Of a stretch of DNA of 64,000 nucleotides, positions 28,190 through 37,947 are shown one piece after another. The translations under genes and the position numbers were made by a program. The stretch comes from Pseudomonas poae (GTDB lineage: Bacteria > Pseudomonadota > Gammaproteobacteria > Pseudomonadales > Pseudomonadaceae). The stretch covers positions 1,674,001-1,738,000 of the forward strand of contig CP034537.1 in the NCBI GenBank assembly GCA_004000515.1, read 5' to 3'. Below the pieces are notes generated by a model. The model worked only from the letters and a program-made list of their open reading frames with translations. It was not told the DNA's origin and did not search any database. How positions within the stretch are numbered: the first letter of the stretch is position 1; each line of letters opens with the position of its first letter.

Positions 28190-28666
28190 CTGGCTGACCC
28201 AGCGCTTGGGCAAGGCGCGGTTGTTGCGTTGGTTCCTGAGCTTGTACCCGCCGTACCTCGGCGCGGGCGTGCGGGTACAGGAACTCAGTGCGGATTTTCG
28301 CCATGTGAAAGTGCGCATGGGCCTGGGCTGGTACAACCGCAATTACGTCGGCACGCAGTTTGGCGGCAGCCTGTATTCGATGGTCGACCCGTTCTACATG
28401 CTGCTGTTGATGGAGAACCTGGGGCGCGACTACATCGTCTGGGACAAGGCCGCGAGCATTGATTTCATTTCGCCGGGCAGAGGCCCGGTGTACGCCGATT
28501 TTTCTATCGACGATGCCTTGCTGGACGAGATTCGCAGGCAGACCGAAGGTGGTGACAAGTACCTGCCCCACCTCAAGGTACAGATTCATGACGGCTCCGG
28601 CACCCTGGTGGCGCGTGTCGACAAAACCCTTACGTGCGGCGCAAGCCGCCAGCGAGACAGGCTTAA
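28182..28666 (+). CDS. DUF4442 hot-dog-like protein, frameshifted
   Basis: Small protein (161 residues after repair) of the DUF4442 family, related to hot-dog thioesterases. It starts MRNWLTQRLGKARLLRWFLS and shows GVRVQELSADFRHVKVRM, NRNYVGTQFGGSLYSMVDPF and VWDKAASIDFI. One T is missing near 28630 (expected KTLYVRRKPPARQA), so the uncorrected frame reads into the next gene. No catalytic residues are obvious. It sits between ubiH and ubiI, so a role in the ubiquinone block is inferred from position only. Confidence 0.8.
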
Positions 28667-28669
28667 AGC

Positions 28670-29893
28670 ATGGACATGCGCGCAGATGTGCTGATTGTCG
28701 GGGCCGGAATGGTCGGAAGCGCCTTGGCGCTGGCGTTGCAGGGCAGTGGCCTGCAGGTGCTGCTGCTCGACGGCAGCCCGCTGAGCGTCAAGCCGTTCGA
28801 CCATGACGCAGCGTTCGAACCCCGCGTAAGCGCCTTGTCGGCCGCCAGCCAGCGCATCCTGGAGCGTCTTGGCGTGTGGGACGGCATCGTCGAGCGGCGC
28901 GCCAGCCCGTACGGCGAAATGCAAGTGTGGGACGGCAGCGGCACCGGGCAGATCCACTTTTCGGCCGCCAGCGTGCACGCCGAAGTGCTTGGGCATATCG
29001 TTGAGAACCGCGTGGTTCAGGACGCCTTGCTTGATCGCCTGCACGACTGCGACCTGGGCCTGCTGGCCAACGCACGCCTGGAGCAGATGCGCCGCTCCGG
29101 CGACGACTGGCTGCTGACCCTGGCCGATGGCCGCAAGCTGCGTGCGCCGCTGGTGGTGGCGGCCGACGGCGCCAACTCCGCCGTGCGCCGCCTGACCGGC
29201 ACCGCAACCCGCGAATGGGATTACCTGCATAACGCCATCGTTACCAGCGTGCGTAGCAGCCAGCCGCACCAGCGCACGGCCTGGCAGAGGTTTACCGACA
29301 CCGGCCCGCTGGCGTTTTTGCCGCTGGTGCGCGATGGGCAGGAAGATTGGTGTTCGATCGTCTGGTCGACCACGCCGGCTGAGTCGGAGCGCTTGATGGC
29401 GCTGGATGATGAACGCTTCTGCCGTGAACTGGAACGCGCCTTTGAAGGGCGGCTGGGAACTGTGCTCAACGCCGACCCGCGCGTCTGCGTGCCGCTGCGC
29501 CAACGACACGCCAAGCGCTACGTGGCCGAAGGCCTTGCGTTGATCGGGGATGCCGCTCACGTGATCCACCCGCTGGCGGGGCAGGGTGTGAACCTGGGCT
29601 TCCTGGATGCGGCGACCTTGGCCGAGGTGCTGCTCTCTGCCACCGAGCGCGGCGAACGCCTGGCGGATGTGAAGGTGCTGAGCCGCTACGAGCGTCGGCG
29701 CATGCCCCATAACCTGGCCTTGATGGCGGCGATGGAGGGCTTTGAACGACTGTTCCAGGCCGACCAATTGCCGCTGCGCTGGTTGCGCAATGCCGGCTTG
29801 AAACTGGTCGACCAGATGCCCGAAGCCAAGGCGGTGTTTGTACGCCAGGCGCTTGGCCTGACTGGCGATCTTCCTGAGCTCGCCAAACCCTGA
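28670..29893 (+). CDS. ubiI: FAD-dependent ubiquinone-pathway hydroxylase (UbiI/VisC type)
   Basis: A 407-residue monooxygenase, intact. N-terminal FAD site VLIVGAGMVGSALALAL, internal ADGANSAVRRLTG, and C-terminal GDAAHVIHPLAGQGVNLGFLDA. The family includes UbiH, UbiI and UbiF, and which ring position this one attacks cannot be fixed from motifs; UbiI (C5 hydroxylation) is the most likely by neighbourhood in pseudomonads. It starts three bases after the DUF4442 stop and ends at the long REP element. Confidence 0.88.
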   Translation: MDMRADVLIVGAGMVGSALALALQGSGLQVLLLDGSPLSVKPFDHDAAFEPRVSALSAASQRILERLGVWDGIVERRASPYGEMQVWDGSGTGQIHFSAASVHAEVLGHIVENRVVQDALLDRLHDCDLGLLANARLEQMRRSGDDWLLTLADGRKLRAPLVVAADGANSAVRRLTGTATREWDYLHNAIVTSVRSSQPHQRTAWQRFTDTGPLAFLPLVRDGQEDWCSIVWSTTPAESERLMALDDERFCRELERAFEGRLGTVLNADPRVCVPLRQRHAKRYVAEGLALIGDAAHVIHPLAGQGVNLGFLDAATLAEVLLSATERGERLADVKVLSRYERRRMPHNLALMAAMEGFERLFQADQLPLRWLRNAGLKLVDQMPEAKAVFVRQALGLTGDLPELAKP

Positions 29894-29909
29894 GCATGAG
29901 TCTCCACAC

Positions 29910-30030
29910 AACCTGTAGTGAGCGGGCTTGTCCCGCGCTGGGTGGCGAAGCCGCCCCAAACCAAACGCCTCGGTCTATCTGAAGCACCGCGGCGTTCTGG
30001 TTAGGGCGGCTTCGCCACCCAGCGCTACAA
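29910..30030. repeat. Long REP-type inverted repeat
   Basis: Same type as 12390-12524: outer arm CTGTAGTGAGCGGGCTTGTC, inner arms GGTGGCGAAGCCGCC and GGCGGCTTCGCCACC, closing with AGCGCTACA. The end arm is shorter than in the first copy. It separates ubiI from the iron-uptake genes. Confidence 0.75.
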
Positions 30031-30132
30031 GTGCTTTTGCCGTTGACAGAGGTGTAGATAGTTTCAGCACAAACCATAGCTATGCAACATCTGGTAACGC
30101 CTCCGCCGAGCGTTACCAAATGTGAGTCCTTA

Positions 30133-30157
30133 TCATTTGCTCTCTTTTTGCAAATGA
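30133..30157. promoter_or_regulatory. Candidate Fur-type operator before fbpA
   Basis: Inverted repeat TCATTTGC (30133-30140) and GCAAATGA (30150-30157) just upstream of the iron-binding protein start. The half-sites resemble those of pseudomonad Fur boxes (GCAAATGAGA / TCTCATTTGC), but they face outward and the spacing is not the canonical 19-base box. Regulation by Fur is inferred. Confidence 0.4.
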
Positions 30158-30169
30158 GAGACCGCTCCC

Positions 30170-31174
30170 ATGTTGGCACCCAAGCGCCTCCTGACTGCCC
30201 TGGCACTCACCCTTATCGGCAGCACCACCGCACAGGCGGCCGACGAAGTCGTGGTCTACTCATCGCGCATCGACGAACTGATCAAGCCGGTATTCGACGC
30301 CTACACCCAGAAGACCGGCGTCCAGATCAAGTTCATCACCGACAAGGAAGCCCCGCTGATGCAGCGCATCAAGGCCGAGGGCGAAAACGCCACCGCCGAC
30401 CTGCTGCTCACCGTCGATGCCGGCAACCTTTGGCAGGCCGAGCAAATGGGCATCCTGCAACCGTTCACCTCCCCGGTGATCGACAAGAATATTCCCCTGC
30501 AATATCGCTCCTCGAGCCACGCCTGGACCGGCTTGAGCCTACGCGCGCGCACCATCGCCTATTCCACCGATCGCGTAAAACCGGGTGACCTCACCACCTA
30601 CGAAGCGCTGGCCGACAAACAGTGGGAAGGCCGCCTGTGCCTGCGTACCGCGAAGAAGGTCTACAACCAGTCGCTGACCGCCACCTTGATCGAAACCCAT
30701 GGCGCGGCCAGGACCGAAGAAATCGTCAAGGGATGGGTCAACAACCTGTCTACCGATGTGTTCTCGGATGACATCGCCGTGCTGGAAGCGATCAACGCCG
30801 GGCAGTGCGACGTGGGCATCGTCAATACCTACTACTACGGCCGTTTGCACAAGCAGAACCCAAACCTGGCAGTGAAGCTGTTCTGGCCGAACCAGGGCGA
30901 CCGTGGCGTGCATGTGAACCTGTCGGGCATCGGCCTGACGAAGAATGCGCCGCACCCGGAAGCCGCCAAGGCATTGGTGGAGTGGATGACCACGCCTGAG
31001 GCGCAGAAGATCTTTGCCGATGTGAACCAGGAGTTCCCGGCCAACCCTGCCGTACCGCCGTCAGCCGAAGTGGCGACGTGGGGCAAGTTCGTGGCAGATA
31101 CCCTGCCGGTGGAAGTGGCGGGTAAGCGCCAGGCCGAGGCGATCCGCTTGATGGATCGGGCTGGCTGGAACTAA
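30170..31174 (+). CDS. fbpA: Ferric-iron ABC transporter binding protein (FbpA/HitA-like)
   Basis: Periplasmic binding protein of 334 residues, intact. A signal peptide ends near TTAQA-AD; the mature start [20 protein letters not shown] is typical of the iron-binding clade. Iron-coordinating tyrosines are in [15 protein letters not shown], and VNLSGIGL follows. It takes free ferric iron in the periplasm and passes it to FbpB. A REPIN lies between this gene and fbpB; no ATPase (fbpC) is present in the window. Confidence 0.92.
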   Translation: MLAPKRLLTALALTLIGSTTAQAADEVVVYSSRIDELIKPVFDAYTQKTGVQIKFITDKEAPLMQRIKAEGENATADLLLTVDAGNLWQAEQMGILQPFTSPVIDKNIPLQYRSSSHAWTGLSLRARTIAYSTDRVKPGDLTTYEALADKQWEGRLCLRTAKKVYNQSLTATLIETHGAARTEEIVKGWVNNLSTDVFSDDIAVLEAINAGQCDVGIVNTYYYGRLHKQNPNLAVKLFWPNQGDRGVHVNLSGIGLTKNAPHPEAAKALVEWMTTPEAQKIFADVNQEFPANPAVPPSAEVATWGKFVADTLPVEVAGKRQAEAIRLMDRAGWN

Positions 31175-31202
31175 GTACAATCTACAGGGCGCCGCAGATC
31201 TA

Positions 31203-31295
31203 AATGTGGGAGCGGGCTTGCTCGCGAAGGCGGTGTATCAGTCGATATATAGGTGACTGATACGCCGCCTTCGCGAGCAAGCCCGCTCCCACATT
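31203..31295. repeat. REPIN hairpin within the fbpA-fbpB gap
   Basis: Near-perfect inverted repeat of 93 bases: AATGTGGGAGCGGGCTTGCT at the left mirrored by AGCAAGCCCGCTCCCACATT at the right. It fills most of the 164-base gap between fbpA and fbpB, so it would form a strong structure in their joint mRNA. Confidence 0.9.
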
Positions 31296-31338
31296 GGTTA
31301 GTGGTGACTTCAAGATACCCTTTCACTGAGAACTGACT

Positions 31339-32957
31339 TTGGCCCACCCCGCCCAACGCCGCTGGTACCTGCCGGTGTTCACCGTCGCCGCCCTGGTGCT
31401 ACTGCCGCTGAGCGTGCTGCTGCTGTCCTGGCAAAGCATCGATGCGCAAATCTGGTCCCATCTCTGGGAAACCCAGATGCCACGCTTGCTGGGCAACACC
31501 GTGACGCTGGTGTTGGGTGTGGGCGTCGGCGTGACCTTGCTCGGCGTGAGCCTGGCCTGGCTTACCAGCCTCTGCGAATTCCCCCGGGCGGCGCTGGCTC
31601 GATTGGGCGTTGATGCTGCCTTTTGCGATCCCTGCTTATGTACTGGCCTTTGTATTTGTCGGCCTGTTGGACTTTTGCGGGCCCGGTGCAAACCCTGCTG
31701 CGTGAATGGTTTGGCACAGGCCTGCGTTTGCCACGTGTGCGCTCTACCAGCGGTGTGATCATCGTCTTGGTGCTGGTGTTTTATCCCTACGTCTACCTGC
31801 TGGCGCGTACCGCGTTCCTGGCTCAGGGCAAAGGCTTGATGGAAGCTGCGCGGGTGCTCGGGCAATCGCCGTGGCAGGCGTTCTGGCGCGTAGCCCTGCC
31901 GATGGCGCGGCCGGCGATTGGGGCGGGTGTGGCGCTTGCGTTGATGGAAACCCTGGCGGATTTCGGCGCGGTCTCGGTGTTCAATTTCGACACCTTCACC
32001 ACCGCCATCTACAAGACCTGGTACGGCTTTTTCAGTCTGTCCAGCGCGGCCCAACTCGCCAGCCTGTTGCTTCTGGTGGTGATGCTGGTGCTGTATGGCG
32101 AGCGCCGCGCCCGTGGCGCCAGCCGTCCGAGCAATGAACGGCCACGGGGCAAGGCGTTGTATCACCTGCGCGGTTTCAAGGCGGCAGCGGCCAGCACTTG
32201 GTGCGGTTTGGTATTCGCCTGTGCCTTTGTCATCCCGATGCTGCAGCTGGTCGCCTGGTTCTGGCAACGTGGTCGCTTCGATCTGGATGAGCGCTATTCG
32301 GGCCTGATCCTCCACACCCTCTACCTGGGCGGTATTGCAGCCCTTTTCACCGTCAGCGTGGCGCTGGTGCTGGCGTTTGCCAACCGCCTGGCACCCACAC
32401 GGGCAATCCGCTCTGGCATTAGCCTGGCCAACGTTGGTTACGCTTTGCCGGGTTCAGTGCTGGCGGTGTCGATCATGTTGGCATTCAGTTACTTGGATAG
32501 AGAGCTGGTAGTGCCGATGTCCGGTTGGCTCGGCGGCGCGGGTAAGCCGTTGCTGCTGGGCAGTCTGTCGGCGCTGGTGCTGGCGTATCTGGTGCGCTTC
32601 CTGGCGGTGGCCTATGGACCGCTGGAAAACAGCCTGGCGCGAATCCGCCCATCGTTGCCGGAGGCCGCGCGCAGCCTTGGTGTGAGTGGACCGCGACTGT
32701 TTTGCAAAGTGTATCTGCCGTTGTTGCTGCCGGGGACGCTGAGCGCAGCGCTGCTGGTCTTTGTCGATGTGCTCAAGGAAATGCCCGCAACCCTGCTGAT
32801 GCGCCCGTTCGGCTGGGACACCCTGGCGGTTCGCATCTTTGAAATGACCAGTGAAGGCGAGTGGGCGCGGGCCTCATTGCCGGCGTTGACCCTGGTGTTG
32901 GTGGGCCTGCTGCCAGTGATCGGGCTGATTCGACGCTCCGCACGGCAAATCGGTTAG
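31339..32957 (+). CDS. fbpB: Ferric-iron ABC transporter permease (FbpB/HitB-like), frameshifted twice
   Basis: Inner-membrane permease made of two homologous halves with about twelve helices and two EAA loops (GLMEAARVLGQSPWQAFWRVALPMARP and PEAARSLGVSGPRLFCKVYLPLL). Start codon is TTG 31339; no ATG lies in frame nearby. There are two extra bases: a fifth C at about 31581-31585 and a fourth T at about 31674. Removing both gives CEFPGRRWLDWALMLPFAI and a continuous 538-residue frame, standard for the family. It follows fbpA after a REPIN. Confidence 0.9.
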
Positions 32958-32980
32958 GTGCCAGTCCTACGGCTTGCGGC

Positions 32981-32986
32981 TACAAT
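32981..32986 (+). promoter_or_regulatory. Candidate gcvT promoter -10
   Basis: TACAAT lies 128 bases before the gcvT start in a 156-base gap with no other gene. The leader between it and the start shows a GGAAGGAG ribosome site but no glycine-riboswitch consensus. Confidence 0.4.
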
Positions 32987-33113
32987 GCGCGGCATTCGGT
33001 GCGCTCCGTCTTTCGGATCGGGTTGCTGTAAGTGGCTGCAAGCCTTGTAAATCAAGGCGTCCAGCGCAAACAGCAACGCTGCGCACCTTCGCCAAGCCCG
33101 GAAGGAGAAACCC

Positions 33114-34196
33114 ATGGGACAGCGTACGCCTCTGTATGACCTGCATCTCGCCCTCGGCGCGAAAATGGTCGATTTTGGCGGTTGGGATATGCCCCTGCAT
33201 TACGGCTCTCAAGTTGAAGAACACCATCAGGTGCGACGCGACTGCGGGGTGTTCGATGTATCCCATATGACCGTGATCGATATCACAGGCCATCAGGCCA
33301 AGGAATGGCTCCAGCATTTGCTGGCCAATGATGTGGATCGCCTGCACAGCTGCGGCCGTGCGTTGTACAGTGCCATGCTCAACGAAAAGGGCGGCGTCGT
33401 GGATGACATGATCGTCTACCGCACCGACGCCGGTTACCGGCTGGTGGTCAATGCCGCCACCCGCGACCAGGACATGGCCTGGATGCAGGCGCAGCTGGAT
33501 AACTACCAGGTGCAACTGCACGAGCGACCCGAGTTGGCGATGCTGGCCATTCAGGGACCCCATGCCCGGCAGAAGATCGCCGAGTTGGTCACCCAATCGC
33601 GCAGCACCCTGATTCACCAGCTCAAGCCTTTCGAGGGCCAGGTAGACGGCGATTGGTTTATCGCCCGCACCGGCTACACCGGTGAAGACGGCCTGGAAAT
33701 TGTCCTGCCGGCTGATCAGGCGCCAGGCTTTTTCAACGATCTGGTGGGCGCGGGTATTTCGCCCATCGGTCTCGGCGCCCGCGACACCTTGCGTCTGGAA
33801 GCCGGGATGAACCTGTACGGCCAGGATATCCACCAGGAAGTTTCACCTCTGGCTGCCAATATGGCCTGGAGCATCGCGTGGGAACCTGCTGGGCGCAATT
33901 TCATCGGTCGCACTGCACTGGAAGCCGAACTGGCGGCGGGCGTGCAGTTCAAACTCGTAGGGTTGGTGCTGGAAGAGCGTGGGGTTTTACGCGCTCATCA
34001 GGTGGTTCGTATCGCCAATGTTGGCGAAGGAGAGATCACCAGTGGTAGTTTCTCTCCCACGCTGAGCAAATCCATTGCCTTGGCGCGCGTTCCGACGGCG
34101 ACGGCCGACCGGGCCGAAGTGGAAATCCGCGGCAAGTGGTATCCGGTTCGGGTGGTCAAACCGACGTTCGTGCGCCATGGTAAAACCTTGATCTAA
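33114..34196 (+). CDS. gcvT: Glycine cleavage system T protein
   Basis: Tetrahydrofolate-dependent aminomethyltransferase, 360 residues, intact. Conserved elements: MVDFGGWDMPLHYGSQVEEHH, GVFDVSHMTV, and FIARTGYTGEDGLEIVLP. It transfers the aminomethyl carbon from lipoylated GcvH to tetrahydrofolate. GGAAGGAG lies upstream of ATG 33114. gcvH follows 53 bases downstream; the P protein (gcvP) is not here. Confidence 0.96.
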   Translation: MGQRTPLYDLHLALGAKMVDFGGWDMPLHYGSQVEEHHQVRRDCGVFDVSHMTVIDITGHQAKEWLQHLLANDVDRLHSCGRALYSAMLNEKGGVVDDMIVYRTDAGYRLVVNAATRDQDMAWMQAQLDNYQVQLHERPELAMLAIQGPHARQKIAELVTQSRSTLIHQLKPFEGQVDGDWFIARTGYTGEDGLEIVLPADQAPGFFNDLVGAGISPIGLGARDTLRLEAGMNLYGQDIHQEVSPLAANMAWSIAWEPAGRNFIGRTALEAELAAGVQFKLVGLVLEERGVLRAHQVVRIANVGEGEITSGSFSPTLSKSIALARVPTATADRAEVEIRGKWYPVRVVKPTFVRHGKTLI

Positions 34197-34249
34197 CCTA
34201 TTTCCGGCAGGCCAAAGGCCGCTGACATTTCTTCTTGAGGACACAGACT

Positions 34250-34633
34250 ATGAGCGATATCCCTGCGGACCTGCGTTTTGCCGAAAGTCACGAATGGGCT
34301 CGTCTGGAAGCTGACGGCACCGTGACCGTCGGTATCTCCGACCATGCCCAGGAAGCGTTGGGTGATGTGGTGTTCGTTGAACTGACCGAAGTCGGCAACG
34401 TATTTGCTGCGGCTGATCAGGCCGGTGTGGTTGAGTCGGTGAAGGCTGCTTCGGATATCTACTCGCCAATTGCTGGCGAAGTGATTGCGGTCAACGATGC
34501 CCTGAGCGGCGAGCCTGAGCTGTTGAACTCCGACCCTTACGGTGCGTGGATCTTCAAGCTCAAGCCAAGCAACCCGGCTGACCTGGAAAAACTGCTGGAT
34601 GCTGCTGGCTACAAAGCCGCCATCGGCGAATAA
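34250..34633 (+). CDS. gcvH: Glycine cleavage system H protein
   Basis: Lipoyl carrier protein of 127 residues, intact, that shuttles the aminomethyl group between the P, T and L proteins. ATG 34250 ([16 protein letters not shown]) has GAGG upstream. The lipoyl lysine is K65 in [17 protein letters not shown]. An in-frame TTG at 34235 is less likely. A REPIN follows 10 bases after the stop. Confidence 0.96.
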   Translation: MSDIPADLRFAESHEWARLEADGTVTVGISDHAQEALGDVVFVELTEVGNVFAAADQAGVVESVKAASDIYSPIAGEVIAVNDALSGEPELLNSDPYGAWIFKLKPSNPADLEKLLDAAGYKAAIGE

Positions 34634-34642
34634 AGTAACCAG

Positions 34643-34731
34643 TGTGGGAGCTGGCTTGCCTGCAATAGCATCACCGGGGTGTGACTGATCCACCGAGGTG
34701 TCTGCATCGCAGGCAAGCCAGCTCCCACATT
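34643..34731. repeat. REPIN hairpin
   Basis: Arms TGTGGGAGCTGGCTTGCCTG and CAGGCAAGCCAGCTCCCACA in inverted orientation around about 45 bases. This is the GAGCTGG subtype, different from the GAGCGGG subtype at 31203. It lies between the convergent gcvH and DegT-family genes. Confidence 0.85.
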
Positions 34732-34746
34732 TGATTGTGGTGGTGC

Positions 34747-35889
34747 TTAACCTGCTTTCAGCACCGCTTTGACCGCCGCTACCGACCGCTCCACATCCGC
34801 CTCAGTCATCGCCGTAAACATCGGCAACGACACGATCAAACGCCCCACCTTCTCCGCCACCGGGAACATGCCTTCCTTGAACCCCTGTGCCCGATAAAGG
34901 CTCAGCAGGTGGATCGGCGGGTAGTGATAGCCAATGCCGACGCCATGGGCCTGCATCTGCTCCATGAAAGTAGCGCGGGCGGGCAAGCCGTCCTGACGCT
35001 CCGGTAGCACCAGTTGAAAGAGATGCCAGTTGCTGTTTTCGAAATCCGCCGGCGGCAGTTGTGCGCCGTATTGTTCTTCAAAATCGGCACCGAAGCATTT
35101 GAAGTAGTGACGAGCCAGGTTCTGGCGATGGGCAGTGATCTTCTCGATATGGGCAAACTGCCCTAGGCCGATGGCGGCGGCGATATCCGTCATGTTGAAC
35201 TTGCCACCCAGCACATCCACATCCAGGCCGTCGAAACCGGTGCGGGTCACGCCTTGCAGGCGATATTTCTCGGCCAGACGCGCTTCTTCGGCGTTGTTCA
35301 ATACCAGGCAACCGCCTTCGGAGGAGGTGATGTTCTTGTTGGCCTGGAAACTGAACGACACGAAGTCGCCGGTGGCGCCGATGCGCTCGCCATCCCAGCT
35401 CGATCCCAATGCCTGGGCGGCGTCTTCGATGATGCGCAGGTTGTACTTGTTGGCCAGCGCGTAAAGCATCGGCATGTCCAGGGGCAGGCCGGCCAGGTAC
35501 ACCGGGATAATAGCCTTGGTCCGTGGAGTGATCGCGGCTTCCACTTGGGCCAGGTCGATATTGCGGGTCACCGGATCGATATCGGCAAACACCGGCGTGG
35601 CGCCAACTTCCAGAATCACGTTGGCCGTTGCGACCCAGGAGATCGGCGTAGTGATGACTTCATCCCCAGGCCCGATACCCGCAATGCGCAAGGCAATCTC
35701 CATGGTGCAGGTGCCCGAGTTGAACGTGCGCACTGGGCGCCCGCCAAAGTATTCCGACAGCTGAGCTTCGAATGCCTGCACTTTTGGCCCGCTGGTGATC
35801 CAGCCCGAGCGCAGTACATCGCCGACCGCCGAGATGGTGGCTTCATCGATGGTGGGTTTGGAGAACGGCAGAAAGGGCTGTTGGCTCAT
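34747..35889 (-). CDS. DegT/DnrJ/EryC1/StrS family sugar aminotransferase
   Basis: PLP-dependent enzyme of 380 residues, intact, of the ArnB/PseC/DesV type, which installs an amino group on nucleotide-linked keto-sugars. PLP sites: NSGTCTMEIALRIAGIGPGD, D156 in EDAAQALGSSW and the Schiff-base lysine K185 in SFQANKNITSSEGG. A role in LPS, flagellin or cell-surface sugars would be usual. It stands alone here, without other nucleotide-sugar genes, so the substrate cannot be named. Confidence 0.88.
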   Translation of the reverse strand: MSQQPFLPFSKPTIDEATISAVGDVLRSGWITSGPKVQAFEAQLSEYFGGRPVRTFNSGTCTMEIALRIAGIGPGDEVITTPISWVATANVILEVGATPVFADIDPVTRNIDLAQVEAAITPRTKAIIPVYLAGLPLDMPMLYALANKYNLRIIEDAAQALGSSWDGERIGATGDFVSFSFQANKNITSSEGGCLVLNNAEEARLAEKYRLQGVTRTGFDGLDVDVLGGKFNMTDIAAAIGLGQFAHIEKITAHRQNLARHYFKCFGADFEEQYGAQLPPADFENSNWHLFQLVLPERQDGLPARATFMEQMQAHGVGIGYHYPPIHLLSLYRAQGFKEGMFPVAEKVGRLIVSLPMFTAMTEADVERSVAAVKAVLKAG

Positions 35890-36007
35890 GACGACGAAGG
35901 CATCCGTTTCAGATTGGCGATGAGTAAAGACGTATCAGTACCGGCATGGTTGCACGGCACGACTGAATATAGCCTGTCACCCGTGAATGAATCGTCATCG
36001 CGCAGAC

Positions 36008-36041
36008 AAAAAAATGCCGCTTGGGAAAGCGGCATTTTTTA
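36008..36041. terminator. Bidirectional intrinsic terminator
   Basis: Stem AATGCCGCTT / AAGCGGCATT with A-run on one side and T-run on the other, so it works for the DUF2388 gene on the minus strand and on the + strand. It lies 13 bases after the DUF2388 stop. Confidence 0.85.
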
Positions 36042-36053
36042 GAGCATGTGGAA

Positions 36054-36368
36054 TCACTCGGTAACAGCGTTTTTCGCGAGGATGGCGTTGGCCAGTTCCA
36101 TGTCGGTGGCTTGCAGGCCAGGGTTGTCGGCACGGACTTTCTGCATGGCGGCTTCCAGGTATGGGCCACGGATACCACCGTCGCTGGCAACGAAGCTGCC
36201 GGCGTCGTCCTGTGCAGCGACTACCAACTTGTGATCCTTGAAGGTCAGGTACGTCGAGCCAGTTGTGGCACCCGACGAGATGACGTTGCGCCAGAAACTG
36301 TCGGCCATCGCTGAACCGACAGGAAGGGAAAGCACAGCAAGGGTTGCGACAGCATATTTAAGACGCAT
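36054..36368 (-). CDS. DUF2388 small exported protein
   Basis: A 104-residue protein starting MRLKYAVATLAVLSLPVGSA with a Sec signal peptide cleaved near AMA-DS. The mature part DSFWRNVISSGATTGSTYLTF and the VVAAQDDAGSFVASDGGIRGPYLE block are characteristic of the DUF2388 family, common in Pseudomonas. Function unknown. I chose ATG 36368; the longer upstream frame lacks a signal sequence. Confidence 0.82.
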   Translation of the reverse strand: MRLKYAVATLAVLSLPVGSAMADSFWRNVISSGATTGSTYLTFKDHKLVVAAQDDAGSFVASDGGIRGPYLEAAMQKVRADNPGLQATDMELANAILAKNAVTE

Positions 36369-36437
36369 GATGGGTGACTCCGGTTGGGTGATCTGTACTT
36401 TATGATTGTAGTTAGCCCAACCGAGTTCCATCGCCGA

Positions 36438-36884
36438 CTAAACAGTTTCAACCTTCAAAACCGCGCCATTCTGACCAATCACCCGTACTTGAGCGCCTAC
36501 AGGAGTGTCGGGGCCGGTGACGATCCAGACGCCATCACCGACTTTCACTTTGCCTCGGCCCTCGATAATGGCCTGATGCACCACAAAGGTGCGCCCGATC
36601 AACTCCGACCCTCGCTCGTTGAGCCCCGGCTGGTCGCTGGCCTTGGCGCTGCTGCGCTGGCGCTTCCACCAGTACACCGCGGTCAATATCGACAACACGG
36701 CGAACAGCAACAGTTGCCATTCCAGCCCCAGGGGCGGAACCAGAAACTTGATCACGCCCACGGCGGCTGCGGCGATGCCCATCCACAGCAGATAACCACC
36801 GGCGCCGAATACCTCAAGAATCAGCAACACCGTGCCCAGTGCCAGCCAATCCCAGAACGACAGGTGCTGCAGGAAGTCCCACAT
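36438..36884 (-). CDS. NfeD-like membrane protein
   Basis: A 148-residue protein with N-terminal hydrophobic helices (LALGTVLLILEVFGAGGYLLWMG) and a C-terminal OB-fold of the NfeD type (LIGRTFVVHQAII... VGAQVRVIGQNGAVLKVE). NfeD proteins pair with SPFH proteins, and the SPFH gene lies just upstream (36889), so they probably form a complex. I chose ATG 36884; the upstream extension is not homologous. Confidence 0.85.
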   Translation of the reverse strand: MWDFLQHLSFWDWLALGTVLLILEVFGAGGYLLWMGIAAAAVGVIKFLVPPLGLEWQLLLFAVLSILTAVYWWKRQRSSAKASDQPGLNERGSELIGRTFVVHQAIIEGRGKVKVGDGVWIVTGPDTPVGAQVRVIGQNGAVLKVETV

Positions 36885-36888
36885 GGCT

Positions 36889-37809
36889 TTAGCCTTTCTT
36901 GCTGTCAAAGGTGGCCTTGACGATCTCGCCGATGCCGCCAACGGCACCAATCACCTGGCTGGCTTCCAGCGGCATCAGGATGACCTTGCTGTTGTTGGCC
37001 GACGCCAGCTTGCCCAGGGCGTCTATGTATTTTTGTGCGACGAAATAGTTGACCGCTTGCACGTTGCCCGACGCGATTGCTTCCGATACCACCTGGGTGG
37101 CGCGGGCTTCGGCCTCGGCCTGACGCTCACGTGCTTCGGACTCCAGGAACGCAGCCTGACGGCTACCTTCCGCCTCAAGGATCTGCGCCTGTTTCTTGCC
37201 CTCGGCGGTCAGGATCGCCGACGCGCGCAGGCCTTCTGCTTCGAGAATTTGCGCACGCTTGATCCGTTCGGCTTTCATTTGGCCGGACATGGCGGCCATC
37301 AGGTCGGCGGGCGGGCTGATGTCCTTGATCTCGATACGGGTGATCTTGATGCCCCACGGCGCGGTGGCTTCATCGACAGTGCGCAGCAGTTTTTCGTTGA
37401 TACCGTCCCGTTGGCTGAGCATGGCATCCAGTTCCATTGAGCCGAGCACGGTACGGATGTTGGTTTGCAGCAGGTTGCGGATGGCGTGCTCGAGGTTGTT
37501 GACCTCGTAGGCGGCCTGGGCGGTGTTGACCACCTGGAAGAAGCACACGGCGTCGATCTGCACGGTGGCGTTGTCAGCGGTGATGACTTCCTGCGGCGGG
37601 ATGTCCAGCACGCTTTCCATCACGTTGATCTTGCGACCGATGCGGTCCATGACCGGGATGATGATGTTGAGGCCGGGCTTGAGGGTGTTGGTATAGCGGC
37701 CGAAACGCTCGACGGTCCACTGGTAGCCCTGAGGTACCACCTTGAAGCCCATGAACAGGATGGCCACAGCCAAGCCCACGAAAAGAAGCAGTACGGTTCC
37801 GATCTGCAT
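36889..37809 (-). CDS. qmcA: SPFH/band-7 (stomatin/QmcA-like) protein
   Basis: A 306-residue protein with one N-terminal membrane helix ([20 protein letters not shown]), the band-7 domain ([28 protein letters not shown]) and a long C-terminal coiled coil ([19 protein letters not shown]...). It assembles membrane microdomain scaffolds with its NfeD partner. The four-base gap to the NfeD gene shows an operon. Intact. Confidence 0.9.
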   Translation of the reverse strand: MQIGTVLLLFVGLAVAILFMGFKVVPQGYQWTVERFGRYTNTLKPGLNIIIPVMDRIGRKINVMESVLDIPPQEVITADNATVQIDAVCFFQVVNTAQAAYEVNNLEHAIRNLLQTNIRTVLGSMELDAMLSQRDGINEKLLRTVDEATAPWGIKITRIEIKDISPPADLMAAMSGQMKAERIKRAQILEAEGLRASAILTAEGKKQAQILEAEGSRQAAFLESEARERQAEAEARATQVVSEAIASGNVQAVNYFVAQKYIDALGKLASANNSKVILMPLEASQVIGAVGGIGEIVKATFDSKKG

Positions 37810-37947
37810 AACGATTCCCTATCTAATGGTGTCAGTGAAACGACGGTCGCCGATTGTAACGGTCTCGTCACGGATAAGAACGGTTTCACGCCCCGGTAAT
37901 CAAAGCATTTGTTACTGAATCCCCAGGCGTTACTCGCAAGACCTCGG

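Noticed and set aside
26842..29959. Long minus-strand frames over pepP/ubiH and over DUF4442/ubiI
   Set aside because: Both are antisense to hydroxylase genes with intact FAD motifs; composition is shadow-like.
32958..33113. Glycine riboswitch before gcvT
   Set aside because: The leader has a GGAAGGAG ribosome site but not the conserved aptamer elements, so the family name alone does not support a riboswitch.
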